DNA of 64,000 nucleotides from Allacma fusca (lineage: Eukaryota > Arthropoda > Collembola > Symphypleona > Sminthuridae). The notes under the pieces are model-generated. The model had not been told where the DNA came from, searched no databases, and was given only the letters and a program-made list of their open reading frames with translations. The position numbers and the translations under genes are program-made. The stretch covers positions 26,484,654-26,548,653 of the forward strand of contig OX359250.1 in NCBI GenBank assembly GCA_947179485.1, read 5' to 3'. How positions within the stretch are numbered: the stretch's first letter is position 1; each line of letters opens with the position of its first letter. Shown here in pieces: positions 33,722-45,294 of this stretch.

Positions 33722-36700
33722 TATGATCCTTTACACAAGAATTTCATGAATCAACTTCGACGAAGGTTTTTTAGTCGACTTTAATTAGCTGGAAATCTTT
33801 GATTCAGAAAATTACAATTAATTTTTGAAAATTAGTTTAACAAAAATTAATGTTTTAAAAAATGTATTTTTCTCCATCATGCAAATTTCATTCCCTTGTT
33901 AGTGCCTGATGGTGACTGTCCGTTAGATATCGAAAGCTAATATAGTTAACCAGGTAAGCCAATACGCTACATCACGTTTTTATAAATATGCTTTATTCTA
34001 ATTTTTTGGCAATTTCTAGGATTTTCATTTTTTGAAAAATTCTTTTGGCGGAAAAAGTACTATTTAGCGTTTGGTCGACACTCAAAGCAACGAATGTCGG
34101 ATTACTTTCGAACCGATGAAAATATTTCCATTGTATAGGTCTTAAAGTTAATTAAAGATTTTCCTCTTCGTACGTGAATTTTTTCAGCTCTTTAGACTCC
34201 ATACTTTTCTTCATGTACCACGTTTTCAATAATTTTTTCTTCAGGCTGTTTATCACGGTTTGAATAAATAAGACCCTTCAAATAAATTGTAAATATGAAA
34301 AACCTACAAGTAGGACTTCCGGGGAAGAGTCCTTTTGGAATTTTGCATGAGGGATCTGGATGTTAACTTGTAAGTTTTTGTCAAATTAAACTCATGAAAG
34401 TCGAAACGTTTTAAAGCTATTCCAATTAAAGTATTAGGATTTTGACATATGTATAGATATATTCTGCAATATATCTGAATTTAATAAAATATGAACATTT
34501 GTGCCCAACTTGGAATAGTGCAAGCGACCTTCAAGTACAAGTACTATTAAAGTTAATTCGAGGTAACTACTAATCTCCAGGGATGCTGGTATTGGATTTG
34601 CCTTAAAGTGTTCTGAGATACCTGCAAATGCTAACGACGTTTGTAAGGAAGAGTGCTCCTTGCTCATACACGCGTTGGTGGACCCAACGCGGTACTTTGA
34701 ATATTCCAATGAGAAGGTACTGGAACACATCTTCTTATGTGTGTTCCAGGTTCGACTGCCTCAGTGTTACCTAGGGCAGCGTGGAGTTAACTTGTACTCT
34801 AAACGATTCCAATAAAGAAGTCTATTATATTATTGTTACCCTAACTAGCGTGGACTGGAGACTTATTCCTTGAGTGGCTTAGCATTGGCAATTCACTAAT
34901 CATTATTATTTTTATGAGTTAAGGTTGTGTGTTAATAATTTGGGGATTGCTTTTTAATTTGTAATTTTGTTGCTTTTACCACAGTAGTCAGAGTTGCCAT
35001 TCCCGCATTATCCCACCACCTACTTATACGTTTCGGTACTGTAATGGTTGCTGCTGGACTACGATTTTAAGATTGTAAGCAAGTTGGGTCTACATAAGGG
35101 TTTCCCTGAGCGAATTTTAATTAAATTTTACACAAAATCATGGATCATGTAATCATCACATTACATGAATCATGTAATTTTATTATATTTAAACTCAGTT
35201 GGGAAGTTTTATATAAAATAATTTTTTTGCAATACAGTACAAGCATAGAAAGCGGGCTGCGTAAAAAGTAGCTACATCGTTTTTACTCGACCCTAAAAAC
35301 CTAACTAACTTTTTCATTGGTCATGGTTTCAATCACTTCTTACAGGAATCTTTCCCGCTCTGTAGTTCCCAGTAAATACTATGGATAAAAAACAACTTTA
35401 TTCTTTATTAATTCTAAGGTTGCGAATAGTTGGAAGAAGGAATGATTTACAGGTTACTGATAAAATGGAGCTGTTTACAATACAGCTAGTGCCAGGATTA
35501 TAACTGGCAGAATGTGTTCATGTTTTCACAGTGGCGTTTCATTTACATATACTTGTTCAAGTACAACTGAAGCCTATCAAAGAACGGCCAAAAAGGTAGG
35601 CTAAAATAATCAAGCTTAATTTTCATGTTACAATAATGGTATTTGATATGAAAATCTAAACATGTAGCATTGCTTGAGCTAGTGCCGCGGTCATTTTTCA
35701 ACGAAAGTTTGTCTGTTTGTGGAAGTGTGAATATAAATTGGATGCTCAATAAATTTTAGAGATTGGTGTGTAAAAAACAATACATATGAAGTTTACCTGA
35801 CTATAAATACAAGAAATGTTTTACTCAAATTTTTGATAGTTTAACTTCCAAAATTTATTACATCCTGTTAGTTCAAAAATATTAATTTATAGCGGTCAAG
35901 GAAATGAACCAAAGGCCCAATATTTACAAAACATTTTGAGATCATAATAATTTTCTGAATAATATCCTGAGGCGCTCGTTAGTACATGGGATATTATTTC
36001 ACATCCTCAAAGATCCATCAAACTGGCCGTAGATGCAGACTCCAGAGCATCACACACGGACAAGAATACGTTAGTTTGAGAAATTCAGTTTCAAGAACAA
36101 AAGTGAAAGAAATGAAAGGAGAGGATTTTTTTCAGAATTGAAATGTCTGTCATTTTTATACTGCCAGGAAAAATTCATGCTCGCTCATCATTGCTTCGCC
36201 CTTAAAAATATTCCCACGCACTTGCTTGACCCCAATGCTGATTCCTCCGCTTAAATTAGGGCATCTTCCCAGGAGCCAAATTACGTTACTCTTAGGGTGC
36301 TCATATTGTGAGTATACTGTATATGTGTGTAGGGTTCAAAATCCAACAGTTTTCCTGTGGTTCCTTTATAAACACCTCAAGTATTTATATTATAGTTATA
36401 CCTGAAGGTGCTTCCCTGGGGAGTAGGCATAAATTACAATAGTCACCAGTAATTGACTATCAGGATCAGATAATTGCTATCAGCTTATCTCAATATTTTT
36501 AGCGACAAATTCCTTTTGTTTCTCATGATTCAATTGATGAAGTGAAGTATTCATGAATACATATATACTTCATTTTTGCCTTCACTTTTTTTTACACATA
36601 TCTATGTATCTTAAAATAAGCAACTTGGTTCATAATTATAACGAAGAATTTCTGTGAGACCCGAATTACTAACTTTGAATGAGGATTATTTAAACAGTTC

Positions 36701-36926
36701 TATTAATTTTACTTAAGGTTGGGTCTGAAGGTATTTTTGAATTTGCTTCAGCTGAATTGTTGCACTGTTTTGGTGTGTCTTGAGTTCTAAAAAATAATAT
36801 TAGTCACCCATTTGATACTGCAGTGATAAATCAGGTGCAAAAATATTTTCAACAGAATGGCTATCCAAGCAGAATTTTCATTTCATTAGATATTTCTTAT
36901 CGTATCCCATACTGATATCATCATCC

Positions 36927-37926
36927 TAGTGCTGCGCTCGGGTCAAGTATTTATAAAGATCCGACCACGAACTTGACTTGACCCCGACTTCTCAAGTACG
37001 TATTTCAAGATTACCCGAACTTGACATTTTCAGTTCAAGTAATACTTGAATGAAACAAGTTCGGGTTTTCAAGTAATTCTCATATTACTTGACCATGATT
37101 TTATACGCGCGTTTCGGGTCCAACTTCAACTTGACTTGACCATGACCCGAACTTGACCATGAACTTGAACTTTCAAGTACTTTCAAGTAATCCATTGGAC
37201 ATCAAAATACTTAAGTTTTATTGAATTTATATTTCTAATGAAAGCGAACCTGGGTTTCTAACACACTAGGTTTCACCCAGCATTTTGCTAGCAACCGCCT
37301 CTAAAAATAATAGTTGTTTTTTTGGTTCCTTTCGATGAATGTAGAACGATTGTACACTGCAGATCTACTCTGATTTCGTGTACCGGGTGGGTCTGGTGAC
37401 TCAGTTGACATTTTCGGGGACACAGAACTTCTTTTAGGTTTTGTTGTCACATACTATTATAAACATGGGTGCTAACATTTTTAAATCAATTTCCACGGAG
37501 CCATATGAATGTTGAGCTTTCTTTTGTATTTGTGTACACGAACAAATTAACAAATGCCGCTTAAAGTGATGTATTAAATGCCGTTTTAAGTTTCATTTAG
37601 TACAGTGAATCGTAAGTGAATTGAAAACTCCCTCAGCCATGAAGAATTGCACAAACAAAATTACTTGAACTTGTACACGAAAAACTCAAGTTCGTGGTCA
37701 AGTACTTTTTAATATTTACTTGAACATGACCAGGTACTATGGTTCAAGTAAAATAATTATACTTGACCACGAACTTGACTTGAGGTAAGAAATCATGGTC
37801 AAGTCGATGAAATACCTGAACACGACCCGAACCGTTCATGGTTTTAAATTTATTTACTTGACCACGACCCGAACGCGAACTTGACTTGAAATACTCGTGT
37901 ACTACTTGTACTTGTGCGCAGCTCTG
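36927..37926. mobile_element. hAT-like element with CTTGAC/GTCAAG word arrays
   Basis: Perfect 8-bp duplication CATCATCC (36919-36926 and 37927-37934). Ends TAGTGCTGCGC and, complemented on the right, CAGAGCTGCGC (9 of 11 match). About 250-280 bp at each end consist of degenerate iterations such as cttgaccatgacccgaact, on both strands. The central 400 bp has no such words and no long ORF. It fits a non-autonomous hAT element about 1000 bp long. Confidence 0.83.
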
Positions 37927-39297
37927 CATCATCCTAATACTTTGTAACTGCAAATAATCACTTCGACCAGGTGTTTGAGCTTCGTAACAGTATGTTACAG
38001 ACGCCCGCTAAAAGAATATCAGTTCTTTGGGACAAGAGTATGCGGACGCGTTCCCGTTTACTACTATGCTAATTTTCCTCTAATATTTGTAGCCTCGCCA
38101 ACATAAAAGCTCAATTCTGTTCCTTTTTGGGATGCTTGAATAAAGAGAGTCAACTTTTTTGCATACTTTGTGCATAATAACTGATAGCAGGCTGCAAACT
38201 AAGGATGAGGCAATAATTATTATGGGATGCAGAGGCTTGCAAAAACTAAGTACTTCAATACAGTAGTTGGTTAATATTTAACACAACCAGTTTAAATCAG
38301 TCCGATGGTTATGGCCTTGCCTTGGAAAACTCACAGTTAAATACCACTAAATCTTTATCAAGCATTTCATCAATAGTGTTTATGAAACCACCGTCAGCTT
38401 TTAAGGTGTATATTTACTTCACTTAATCTCAAACTTTTAACCGACTCTCATAATACACATTAAAATATTGATTGTAACATAATTAAGAGTAACTAGCTCT
38501 TGGAACAGTGGAACCGAAGGAATTCTCGTCTTTTCAACTTCAGTAATACGCAAATCAGATTCGAACAATTTGGGGAAATGGAAAACTGCCAATCAGAGAG
38601 GTAATTTCAATTAACGTAGTGTCAAAATTCTTGTTTGCAGGTTATACAAATAAGAGAATAAATAGAATTAATTTCTACATTGCAAAATATTTGATTCCTG
38701 ATTTGATGGGATATGTAGCACTTACTTTTTGTAGGCATTTCAGCTAGAACAGTAATGATATAAAAGGTTGCACAAAGCCAAGAACGTAACAAATGCTTAC
38801 CTTAATGAATTGTTACTACACTCGTGATACAGCGTATAAAGAGTGCCTCAAAACATTTTCATGACCCTTCATTGTCCATGGAAGGAGCAAAGGTAGAAGG
38901 TATTCGACTCTCCCATTTTGTAGCAAGTTTTGTTCCAGATTTTTCAAGTTCCAACCCTCTAGCTCAAAAACTCGTCTACAGCGTTCTAGGGAGCGGAACA
39001 AATTAAGGATGTAACTAAGTAGAATATAAGTATGTAAATTTGCGTTTATAATGAACTCGTATTTCAGAGAAAGCAACGGAGAGGCCACATTGAAAATAAT
39101 ACCACTGGATAAAGATATGACTGTCGAGGTCGGACAAAGTGCAGTGGTAACGCTTTTACAAATTCATAAATGCTCAAACGTTATGACCATCGTTAATAAT
39201 GAGCACAAGTAGGCAAAATAACAATAGCTAACGTTTTCTACTTATTTAAATTTAGGAAACGAATCCTGTACCATCAACATCTGTTACCTCACATGGA

Positions 39298-42200
39298 ATG
39301 ACATTTACGGGAAGGACGCGTGATATCATAAATCCAATAAATAATCAAGGTGGTATCATTAACTTTCATTCGAACTCCCAAATAACTTCTACTTCGCATC
39401 AAAAGAACATTGAATTCAATGTTCAAGAATGTATCCCTACTTTTTTTGGAAGAGAAGAATTTATCAAGAAACTGCATGAAAATATTTCGAACATTCGCAC
39501 ATCAAACCGTTCATCCATAAGATCAAAAGCAATTGTGATTTGTGGACTAGGGGGTGTAGGAAAAACTCAAGTGGTCCGAAAATACATTCAAGAGTACAAG
39601 GAATGCTACGACCATGTGTTATGGATCAATGCTGAGAGCTACAACGGAGTAACAAGCAACTTCCTTCAATTAGCTAAAAAACTACGAATAAATGTGAACC
39701 AGGATGGAAAACAAAACACCGATCAAGATATTATGGAAGATGTATATGACTTTGTATGCAAACAATTTGCTTTGCTCATTTATGACAACATGGAAACAAC
39801 TGCTGATGATAAGGATGGCATCCCCTGGTTGCTTCCAAAAACTGTCAAAACTAATTGGAAATTACCAGTGATAATAATCACATCAAGAAATCGGGCCTGG
39901 TTGAATTTTAAAGTTGAGGAACTACTAGTTTTTGATTTGAATGAAAGCATGTCATTTCTATCTTCGTCGGAGTTCACAGATTGTGAAGATAATCGCATCC
40001 CTCTTCAAAATGTGGTAAAAATCTGCCAGGGTTTGCCGCTTGCTTTGCAACAAGTAGTAACATTCATTCGGAACAAGCGAAACGCTCCCGCTGCTCTTCA
40101 TAAAAAACCGTACAATTTAGGCGATTTTTTAAATGACCTTGCTATTCAACGAAACAAATTTCTAAAGACTAGACCACAAGGAGTGAAATATCCAGACCTT
40201 TTCACACTATATGATATGACATTTGAACATATTGTCTCTACAAAGTACGGAACATTGGCCCTTCAATGCTTGGACGTAATGGCAATTCTTAATCCCGATT
40301 ACATCTCAACAGAGCTTATCCAGATAACTTTAAACCAAAAAGTGGATCAACTTACAAAACCGCTGAATTTGCTGTGTAAATTTGCTCTAATAACAAGATG
40401 TGGTGGTTACTATCAGATGCATCGCATGATTCAAGCGGCCATCAATGAGTCAAGAAAAACTGAAACGAAATTTACTTATATAAAAGAAAACTTTTATGAA
40501 ATTGTGGACAGTCTTGACGCATTCATGAAAAATTTGCCTACGAACTCTGACAATGTACATCAGACGTTACACAATGTAGTCCGAATTCATGACTTACATC
40601 CTGAAATTACCACAAAAAAATTCCTAAAATTTCAAACTAATCTCGCGCACAAACTAACAGATGTAGGGAATTATACAATTGCAATTAAAATATGTCTAAA
40701 AACAGTAAACTCAAGCAAACAACTTTATGGAACTGACCACCCGAATACACAAATTGCAAAACAAACATTGGCACACCTTTCTCAAGCTCAGGGAAAATAC
40801 GAAGACGCACTAGAGCTTTACAACGACGTTTTGGAAAGAAGCAATAAAATCTTAGGTCCCGATCACCCCGATACACTTACGACCAAGAATAACTTAGCCT
40901 CAGTCTTTGACGCTCAGGGAAAGTACGAAGACGCACTAGAGCTTTACAACGACGTTTTGGAAAGAAGGAATAAAATCTTAGGTCCCGATCACCCCGATAC
41001 ACTTACGACCAAGAATAACTTAGCCTTAGTCTTCGACCGTCAGGGAAAGTACGATGACGCACTAGAGCTTTACAACGACGTTTTGGAAAGAAGGAATAAA
41101 ATCTTAGGTCCCGATCACCCCAGTACACTTACGACCAAGAATAACTTAGCCTCAGTCTTTGACGCTCAGGGAAAGTACGAAGACGCACTAGAGCTTTACA
41201 ACAACGTTTTGGAAATATGGAATAAAATCTTAGGTCCCGATACACTTACGACCAAGAATAACTTAGCCTCAGTCTTCAACCGTCAGGGAAAGTACGAAGA
41301 CGCTCTAGAGCTTTACAACGACGTTTTGAAAATATGGAATAAAATCTTAGGTCCCGATCACCCCAGTACACTTACGACCAAGAATAACTTAGCCTCAGTC
41401 TTTGACGCTCAGGGAAAGTACGAAGACGCACTAGAGCTTTACAACGACGTTTTGGAAAGAAGGAATAAAATCTTAGGTCCCGATCACCCCAGTACACTTA
41501 CGACCAAGAATAACTTAGCCTCAGTCTTTGACGCTCAGGGAAAGTACGAAGACGCACTAGAGCTTTACAAAAACGTTTTGGAAATATGGAATAAAATCTT
41601 AGGTCCCGATCACCCCGATACACTTACGACCAAGAATAACTTAGCCTCAGTCTTCAACCGTCAGGGAAAGTACGAAGACGCTCTAGAGCTTTACAACGAC
41701 GTTTTGAAAATATGGAATAAAATCTTAGGTCCCGATCACCCCATTACACTTACGACCAAGAATAACTTAGCCTCAGTCTTTGACGCTCAGGGAAAGTACG
41801 AAGACGCACTAGAGCTTTACAACGACGTTTTGGAAAGAAGGAATAAAATCTTAGGTCCCGATCACCCCAGTACACTTACGACCAAGAATGACTTAGCCTC
41901 AGTCTTCAACCGTCAGGGAAAGTACGAAGACGCACTAGAGCTTTACAACGACGTTTTGAAAATATGGAATAAAATCTTAGTTCCCGATCACCCCAGTACA
42001 CTTACGACCAAGAATAACTTAGCCTCAGTCTTTGACGCTCAGGGAAAGTACGAAGACGCACTAGAGCTTTACAACGACGTTTTGGAAAGAAGGAATAAAA
42101 TCTTAGGTCCCGATCACCCCAGTACACTTACGACCAAGAATAACTTAGCCTCAGTCTTTGACGCTCAGGGAAAGTACGAAGACGCACTAGAGCTTTACAA

Positions 42201-42936
42201 AAACGTTTTGGAAAGAAGGAATAAAATCTTAGGTCCCGATCACCCCGATACACTTACGACCAAGAATAACTTAGCCTCAGTCTTCAACCGTCAGGGAAAG
42301 TACGAAGACGCACTAGAGCTTTACAACGACGTTTTGGAAAGAAGCAATAAAATCTTAGGTCCCGATCACCCCGATACACTTACGACCAAGAATAACTTAG
42401 CCTCAGTCTTTGACGCTCAGGGAAAGTACGAAGACGCACTAGAGCTTTACAACGACGTTTTGAAAATATGGAATAAAATCTTAGGTCCCGATCACCCCAT
42501 TACACTTACGACCAAGAATAACTTAGCCTCAGTCTTTGACGCTCAGGGAAAGTACGAAGACGCACTAGAGCTTTACAACGACGTTTTGGAAAGAAGGAAT
42601 AAAATCTTAGGTCCCGATCACCCCAGTACACTTACGACCAAGAATGACTTAGCCTCAGTCTTCAACCGTCAGGGAAAGTACGAAGACGCACTAGAGCTTT
42701 ACAACGACGTTTTGGAAATATCGAATAAAATCTTAGGTCCCGATCACCCCGATACACTTACGACCAAGAATAACTTAGCCTCAGTCTTTAACGCTCAGGG
42801 AAAGTACGAAGACGCACTAGAGCTTTACAACGACGTTTTGGAAAGAAGGAATAAAATCTTAGGTCCCGATCACCCCGATACACTTACGAGCAAATATAAC
42901 TTAGCCGCAGTTTTTCAAGCTCAAGGTAAAGTATGA
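39298..42936 (+). CDS. NB-ARC (STAND) ATPase with 17 near-identical TPR repeats
   Basis: Continuous frame of 1212 residues. The NB-ARC domain spans about 45-350: FFGREEFIKKL entry, P-loop GLGGVGKT (83-90), Walker B ALLIYDN (158-164), sensor TSR (195-197) and GLPLA (245-249). A helical linker follows, one degenerate TPR (NYTIAIKICLKTVNSSKQLY), then 17 kinesin-light-chain/nephrocystin-type TPRs (499-1209) of 42 residues, consensus GKYEDALELYNDVLERRN and on. STAND proteins are nucleotide-driven switches in immunity or cell death; TPRs sense ligands. The true function here is unknown. A 5' exon 39051-39146 (MNSYFRESNGEATLKII...) may splice in phase to 39256 (acceptor tttag), replacing the start used. 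The frame ends early: a decayed eighteenth repeat follows the stop. Confidence 0.88.
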   Translation: MTFTGRTRDIINPINNQGGIINFHSNSQITSTSHQKNIEFNVQECIPTFFGREEFIKKLHENISNIRTSNRSSIRSKAIVICGLGGVGKTQVVRKYIQEYKECYDHVLWINAESYNGVTSNFLQLAKKLRINVNQDGKQNTDQDIMEDVYDFVCKQFALLIYDNMETTADDKDGIPWLLPKTVKTNWKLPVIIITSRNRAWLNFKVEELLVFDLNESMSFLSSSEFTDCEDNRIPLQNVVKICQGLPLALQQVVTFIRNKRNAPAALHKKPYNLGDFLNDLAIQRNKFLKTRPQGVKYPDLFTLYDMTFEHIVSTKYGTLALQCLDVMAILNPDYISTELIQITLNQKVDQLTKPLNLLCKFALITRCGGYYQMHRMIQAAINESRKTETKFTYIKENFYEIVDSLDAFMKNLPTNSDNVHQTLHNVVRIHDLHPEITTKKFLKFQTNLAHKLTDVGNYTIAIKICLKTVNSSKQLYGTDHPNTQIAKQTLAHLSQAQGKYEDALELYNDVLERSNKILGPDHPDTLTTKNNLASVFDAQGKYEDALELYNDVLERRNKILGPDHPDTLTTKNNLALVFDRQGKYDDALELYNDVLERRNKILGPDHPSTLTTKNNLASVFDAQGKYEDALELYNNVLEIWNKILGPDTLTTKNNLASVFNRQGKYEDALELYNDVLKIWNKILGPDHPSTLTTKNNLASVFDAQGKYEDALELYNDVLERRNKILGPDHPSTLTTKNNLASVFDAQGKYEDALELYKNVLEIWNKILGPDHPDTLTTKNNLASVFNRQGKYEDALELYNDVLKIWNKILGPDHPITLTTKNNLASVFDAQGKYEDALELYNDVLERRNKILGPDHPSTLTTKNDLASVFNRQGKYEDALELYNDVLKIWNKILVPDHPSTLTTKNNLASVFDAQGKYEDALELYNDVLERRNKILGPDHPSTLTTKNNLASVFDAQGKYEDALELYKNVLERRNKILGPDHPDTLTTKNNLASVFNRQGKYEDALELYNDVLERSNKILGPDHPDTLTTKNNLASVFDAQGKYEDALELYNDVLKIWNKILGPDHPITLTTKNNLASVFDAQGKYEDALELYNDVLERRNKILGPDHPSTLTTKNDLASVFNRQGKYEDALELYNDVLEISNKILGPDHPDTLTTKNNLASVFNAQGKYEDALELYNDVLERRNKILGPDHPDTLTSKYNLAAVFQAQGKV
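40792..42924 (+). repeat. 126-bp coding tandem repeat, 17 units (TPR array)
   Basis: Seventeen units of 126 bp, with unit 4 nine bases shorter (HPS/HPD missing), are almost identical at DNA level, including synonymous positions. Differences are concentrated in a few short patches (ERR/ERS/EIW/KIW, HPD/HPS/HPI, FDA/FNR) that are shuffled between units. This points to recent duplication and gene conversion or unequal exchange. Confidence 0.93.
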
Positions 42937-43020
42937 CGACGCTATGGCTATTGTGCCTACTTGCTTGCTAGGCCGTTTTGGAAGTAAGGAATAAAGATGT
43001 ACGTCATGATCACCCCAATA
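42925..43020 (+). pseudogene. Decayed 18th TPR repeat unit after the NB-ARC gene stop
   Basis: After CAAGGTAAAG the sequence tatgacgacgctatggct still resembles a repeat start (aagtacgacgacgcactaga) but is out of frame by one base. Further on, gttttggaagtaaggaataaa and catgatcaccccaata match the repeat's gttttggaaagaaggaataaa and cccgatcaccccgata. The stop of the main frame is caused by this shift. Alternatively GGTAAAG could be a splice donor. Confidence 0.6.
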
Positions 43021-43829
43021 TTTAGTATTTTCAAGGTGATATTGTTCTGATAGCTAGTTTTCAATATTTGGAACATGTTACTTGTGTGGAACTGTTAGTT
43101 TTTAGTTTCGTTACACCCTGGCAATAGTTTTTATAATAGCATGATTGTTGTTACTATTTTTGTTGTCTTCCATTTTCTACTGCAGTCTGACTTTATAGAA
43201 TTTCATAGAACCATCAATGTGTTGAGGGTACTGTTGGTTTTTTTTGTTTATGTAATGTAATACTTACTTTGGGGCCGTTGAAGTAATTCATAAGGCAGGG
43301 GTAGTGGTGGCCTTACAAATTAACGTTATGCTTCGTTACGTGCATCGGGGGGTTGTAGGTCAACTTGGTACGTAACGCAATGTTTTGGTGACCCTTTTTA
43401 CCTCTAATTAAATGACTCGTTAAAAATTAAATATTCAATTAAATAATAAATTAAAGACTCGAAGGAAACGCCAAATTCGCCTTAAAGATTTCTAGTATTT
43501 TGTACCATTTATTGAATTTTGTTTATTAATTTAAAAATTTTAAATGGCACAATTTATTCCATGATGAGCATGTTTCGAACCCCTTCGGGGAACCCCGGAG
43601 GGCGATTAAGGAAGTGATTTTCACGCTGTAAATTTAAGCTGTGGATATTTACTTCATAAATTCTGCTCTACCTAATTTTTTGGAGCAATTGAAAGTATAA
43701 ACGCCGAATCGTTACTATGGAAGAGATCCGACCCAAGAAGGCAAGATTTCTGTATTATTAAAATGACGTTTTTAAATGCAAAGACTGAAATTGATTTGAA
43801 AGTAAAGAAAACCAGTAGCTCTAAACGAT

Positions 43830-44465
43830 GACTAGGACGTAAAAACAGCACCTGGTTGCTCGAGTGGTAGCTAGAACTTATAATATTTCTGCTCTTCAAT
43901 TTACCAAGCAAGCAAGTTTATCATTACAGTGCTGCTTACTGTACTCTATGGCAATCCATCTTCATCAACCCACCAACTCTCACAGCTCGTGCATACATGA
44001 ATATTTCTAGCCTTAAATACTAATTAAAGAATTGAGCTAACCCTCAGAGTTCTAAATATTCCATGAAATGTAGCATAGACCCAAGGAATGACAATCATCT
44101 CAGTAGACATACTGTATTTAATCAAAGTCCATCCATAAATGTGTGCTTTGTTTTTTTTGTAATGGTTCTGTTTACTTGTAATTTACGTTTGCCTAATAAT
44201 TTATAGCTTCTATTTAGGAATATTTAGATTGTACTATAAGGCAACACTGAGAGTTAGCTGAGTCCTTGAATTAGTACTTAAGGCTAGAAATAGTCAAGTA
44301 CACATGCATGAGCTGTGAGAGATGGGATGGGTTGCCATAGAGTACAGTAAGCAGCATTGTAATGATAAACTATCTTGCTTGGTAAAGTGCAGAGCAGAGG
44401 AGAGTAAAATATTATAAGTTCGAGCTACCACACGAGCAACCAGGTGCTGTTTTTACGTCCTAGTC
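43830..44465. mobile_element. Long-arm fold-back element with near-perfect 8-bp duplication
   Basis: The two halves are inverted copies over about 230 bp each. The left starts GACTAGGACGTAAAAACAG and the right complement is the same; inside, both carry gctgcttactgtactctatg. The flanks are TAAACGAT (43822-43829) and TAAACGAC (44466-44473), 7 of 8 identical. The short spacer has no ORF. The 8-bp duplication fits a hAT-type or Foldback-type element. Confidence 0.7.
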
Positions 44466-44624
44466 TAAACGACGTAATCAATAATTAATACTTGTTTTAA
44501 AAGTAATAACTAATTTTTAGTTACAATAATTATATGTAAAGTGCTGCATGTTATTAAATGTCCTGTATGCAGGCACGGAGTACCCCTATAATCGGAAGTA
44601 ACGTTGTATATTTGGATGTAAGGG

Positions 44625-44643
44625 ATATATATATATATATATA
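44625..44643. repeat. (AT)n microsatellite
   Basis: Simple alternating AT run of about 19 bases, continuing as impure ataaaatatagtatatatag. Confidence 0.9.
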
Positions 44644-45105
44644 AAATATAGTATATATAGGATTGAAGTTGCTGTGGCGTTTATGGGATTAAACCTGCCC
44701 AAAATGCCAGGCCATTTTGGGAATTTTTATTTTATGGTATTTTGAGCCTTCATGGAATTTTGAGTATCAAGGGAACTCAGGGTGGTCACGATATTTTAAA
44801 GCAGCATTGTTAGATGAAAACCCACGTAACGCTTTATGTAGGGTAGGTGGTAGTTTGGCCAGCGTTACCCTAACGTTATATCATGTGGGTGGGGGCAAAA
44901 ATTTGGCTAATTTTGCGTTATGAATTACTTGGACGGCCCCTTACAGTAAATGTCATGTAAAGTAATATTAATAATGTAAGATAGAATTATTATTTCAAGT
45001 GATATGTAACAAGAATAAATATTTACTTGAGTCAACAAAACCATAAATACTGCCACGATATGGAATCCTTATTTAATATATTTCTATGGCTGAAATGTAA
45101 GACTT

Positions 45106-45294
45106 CCGTCCGACCGGATAAATCGAATATCCGATCCGAATCCGACCCGATCCGAAATTTTCGGATAAATTTTCTTATTATCCGATCCGACCGTTACGGA
45201 TCGGATAAAAATTTTATTCATCCGTATCCGAAAATTTCGGATCGGATAAGTACATTATCCGATCCGACCCGCGGATATCCGAAGTTATCCGAAT
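45106..45294. repeat. ATCCGATCCGA-word array
   Basis: Nearly the whole 190 bp is built from degenerate atccgatccga and its complement tcggatcggat, with several perfect local palindromes. It resembles the word-filled ends of the hAT-like elements in this window, but no terminal repeats or target duplication were found. It may be one end of a truncated element. Confidence 0.6.

Larger units (their letters stand above)
30989..39050. other. Intergenic transposon-rich region upstream of the NB-ARC/TPR gene
   Basis: No supported gene. The identified elements are listed separately (31157-31561, 32113-33721 with 32716-33589 inside it, and 36927-37926). A small perfect hairpin (ctggaacaca...tgtgttccag) lies near 34719-34748. 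The stretches 33722-36926 and 37927-39050 hold only AT-rich sequence and short unsupported ORFs. Confidence 0.45.

Noticed and set aside
34434..34730. 98-residue ORF on the minus strand
   Set aside because: No domain, no splice partners, no conserved motif; probably a chance ORF.
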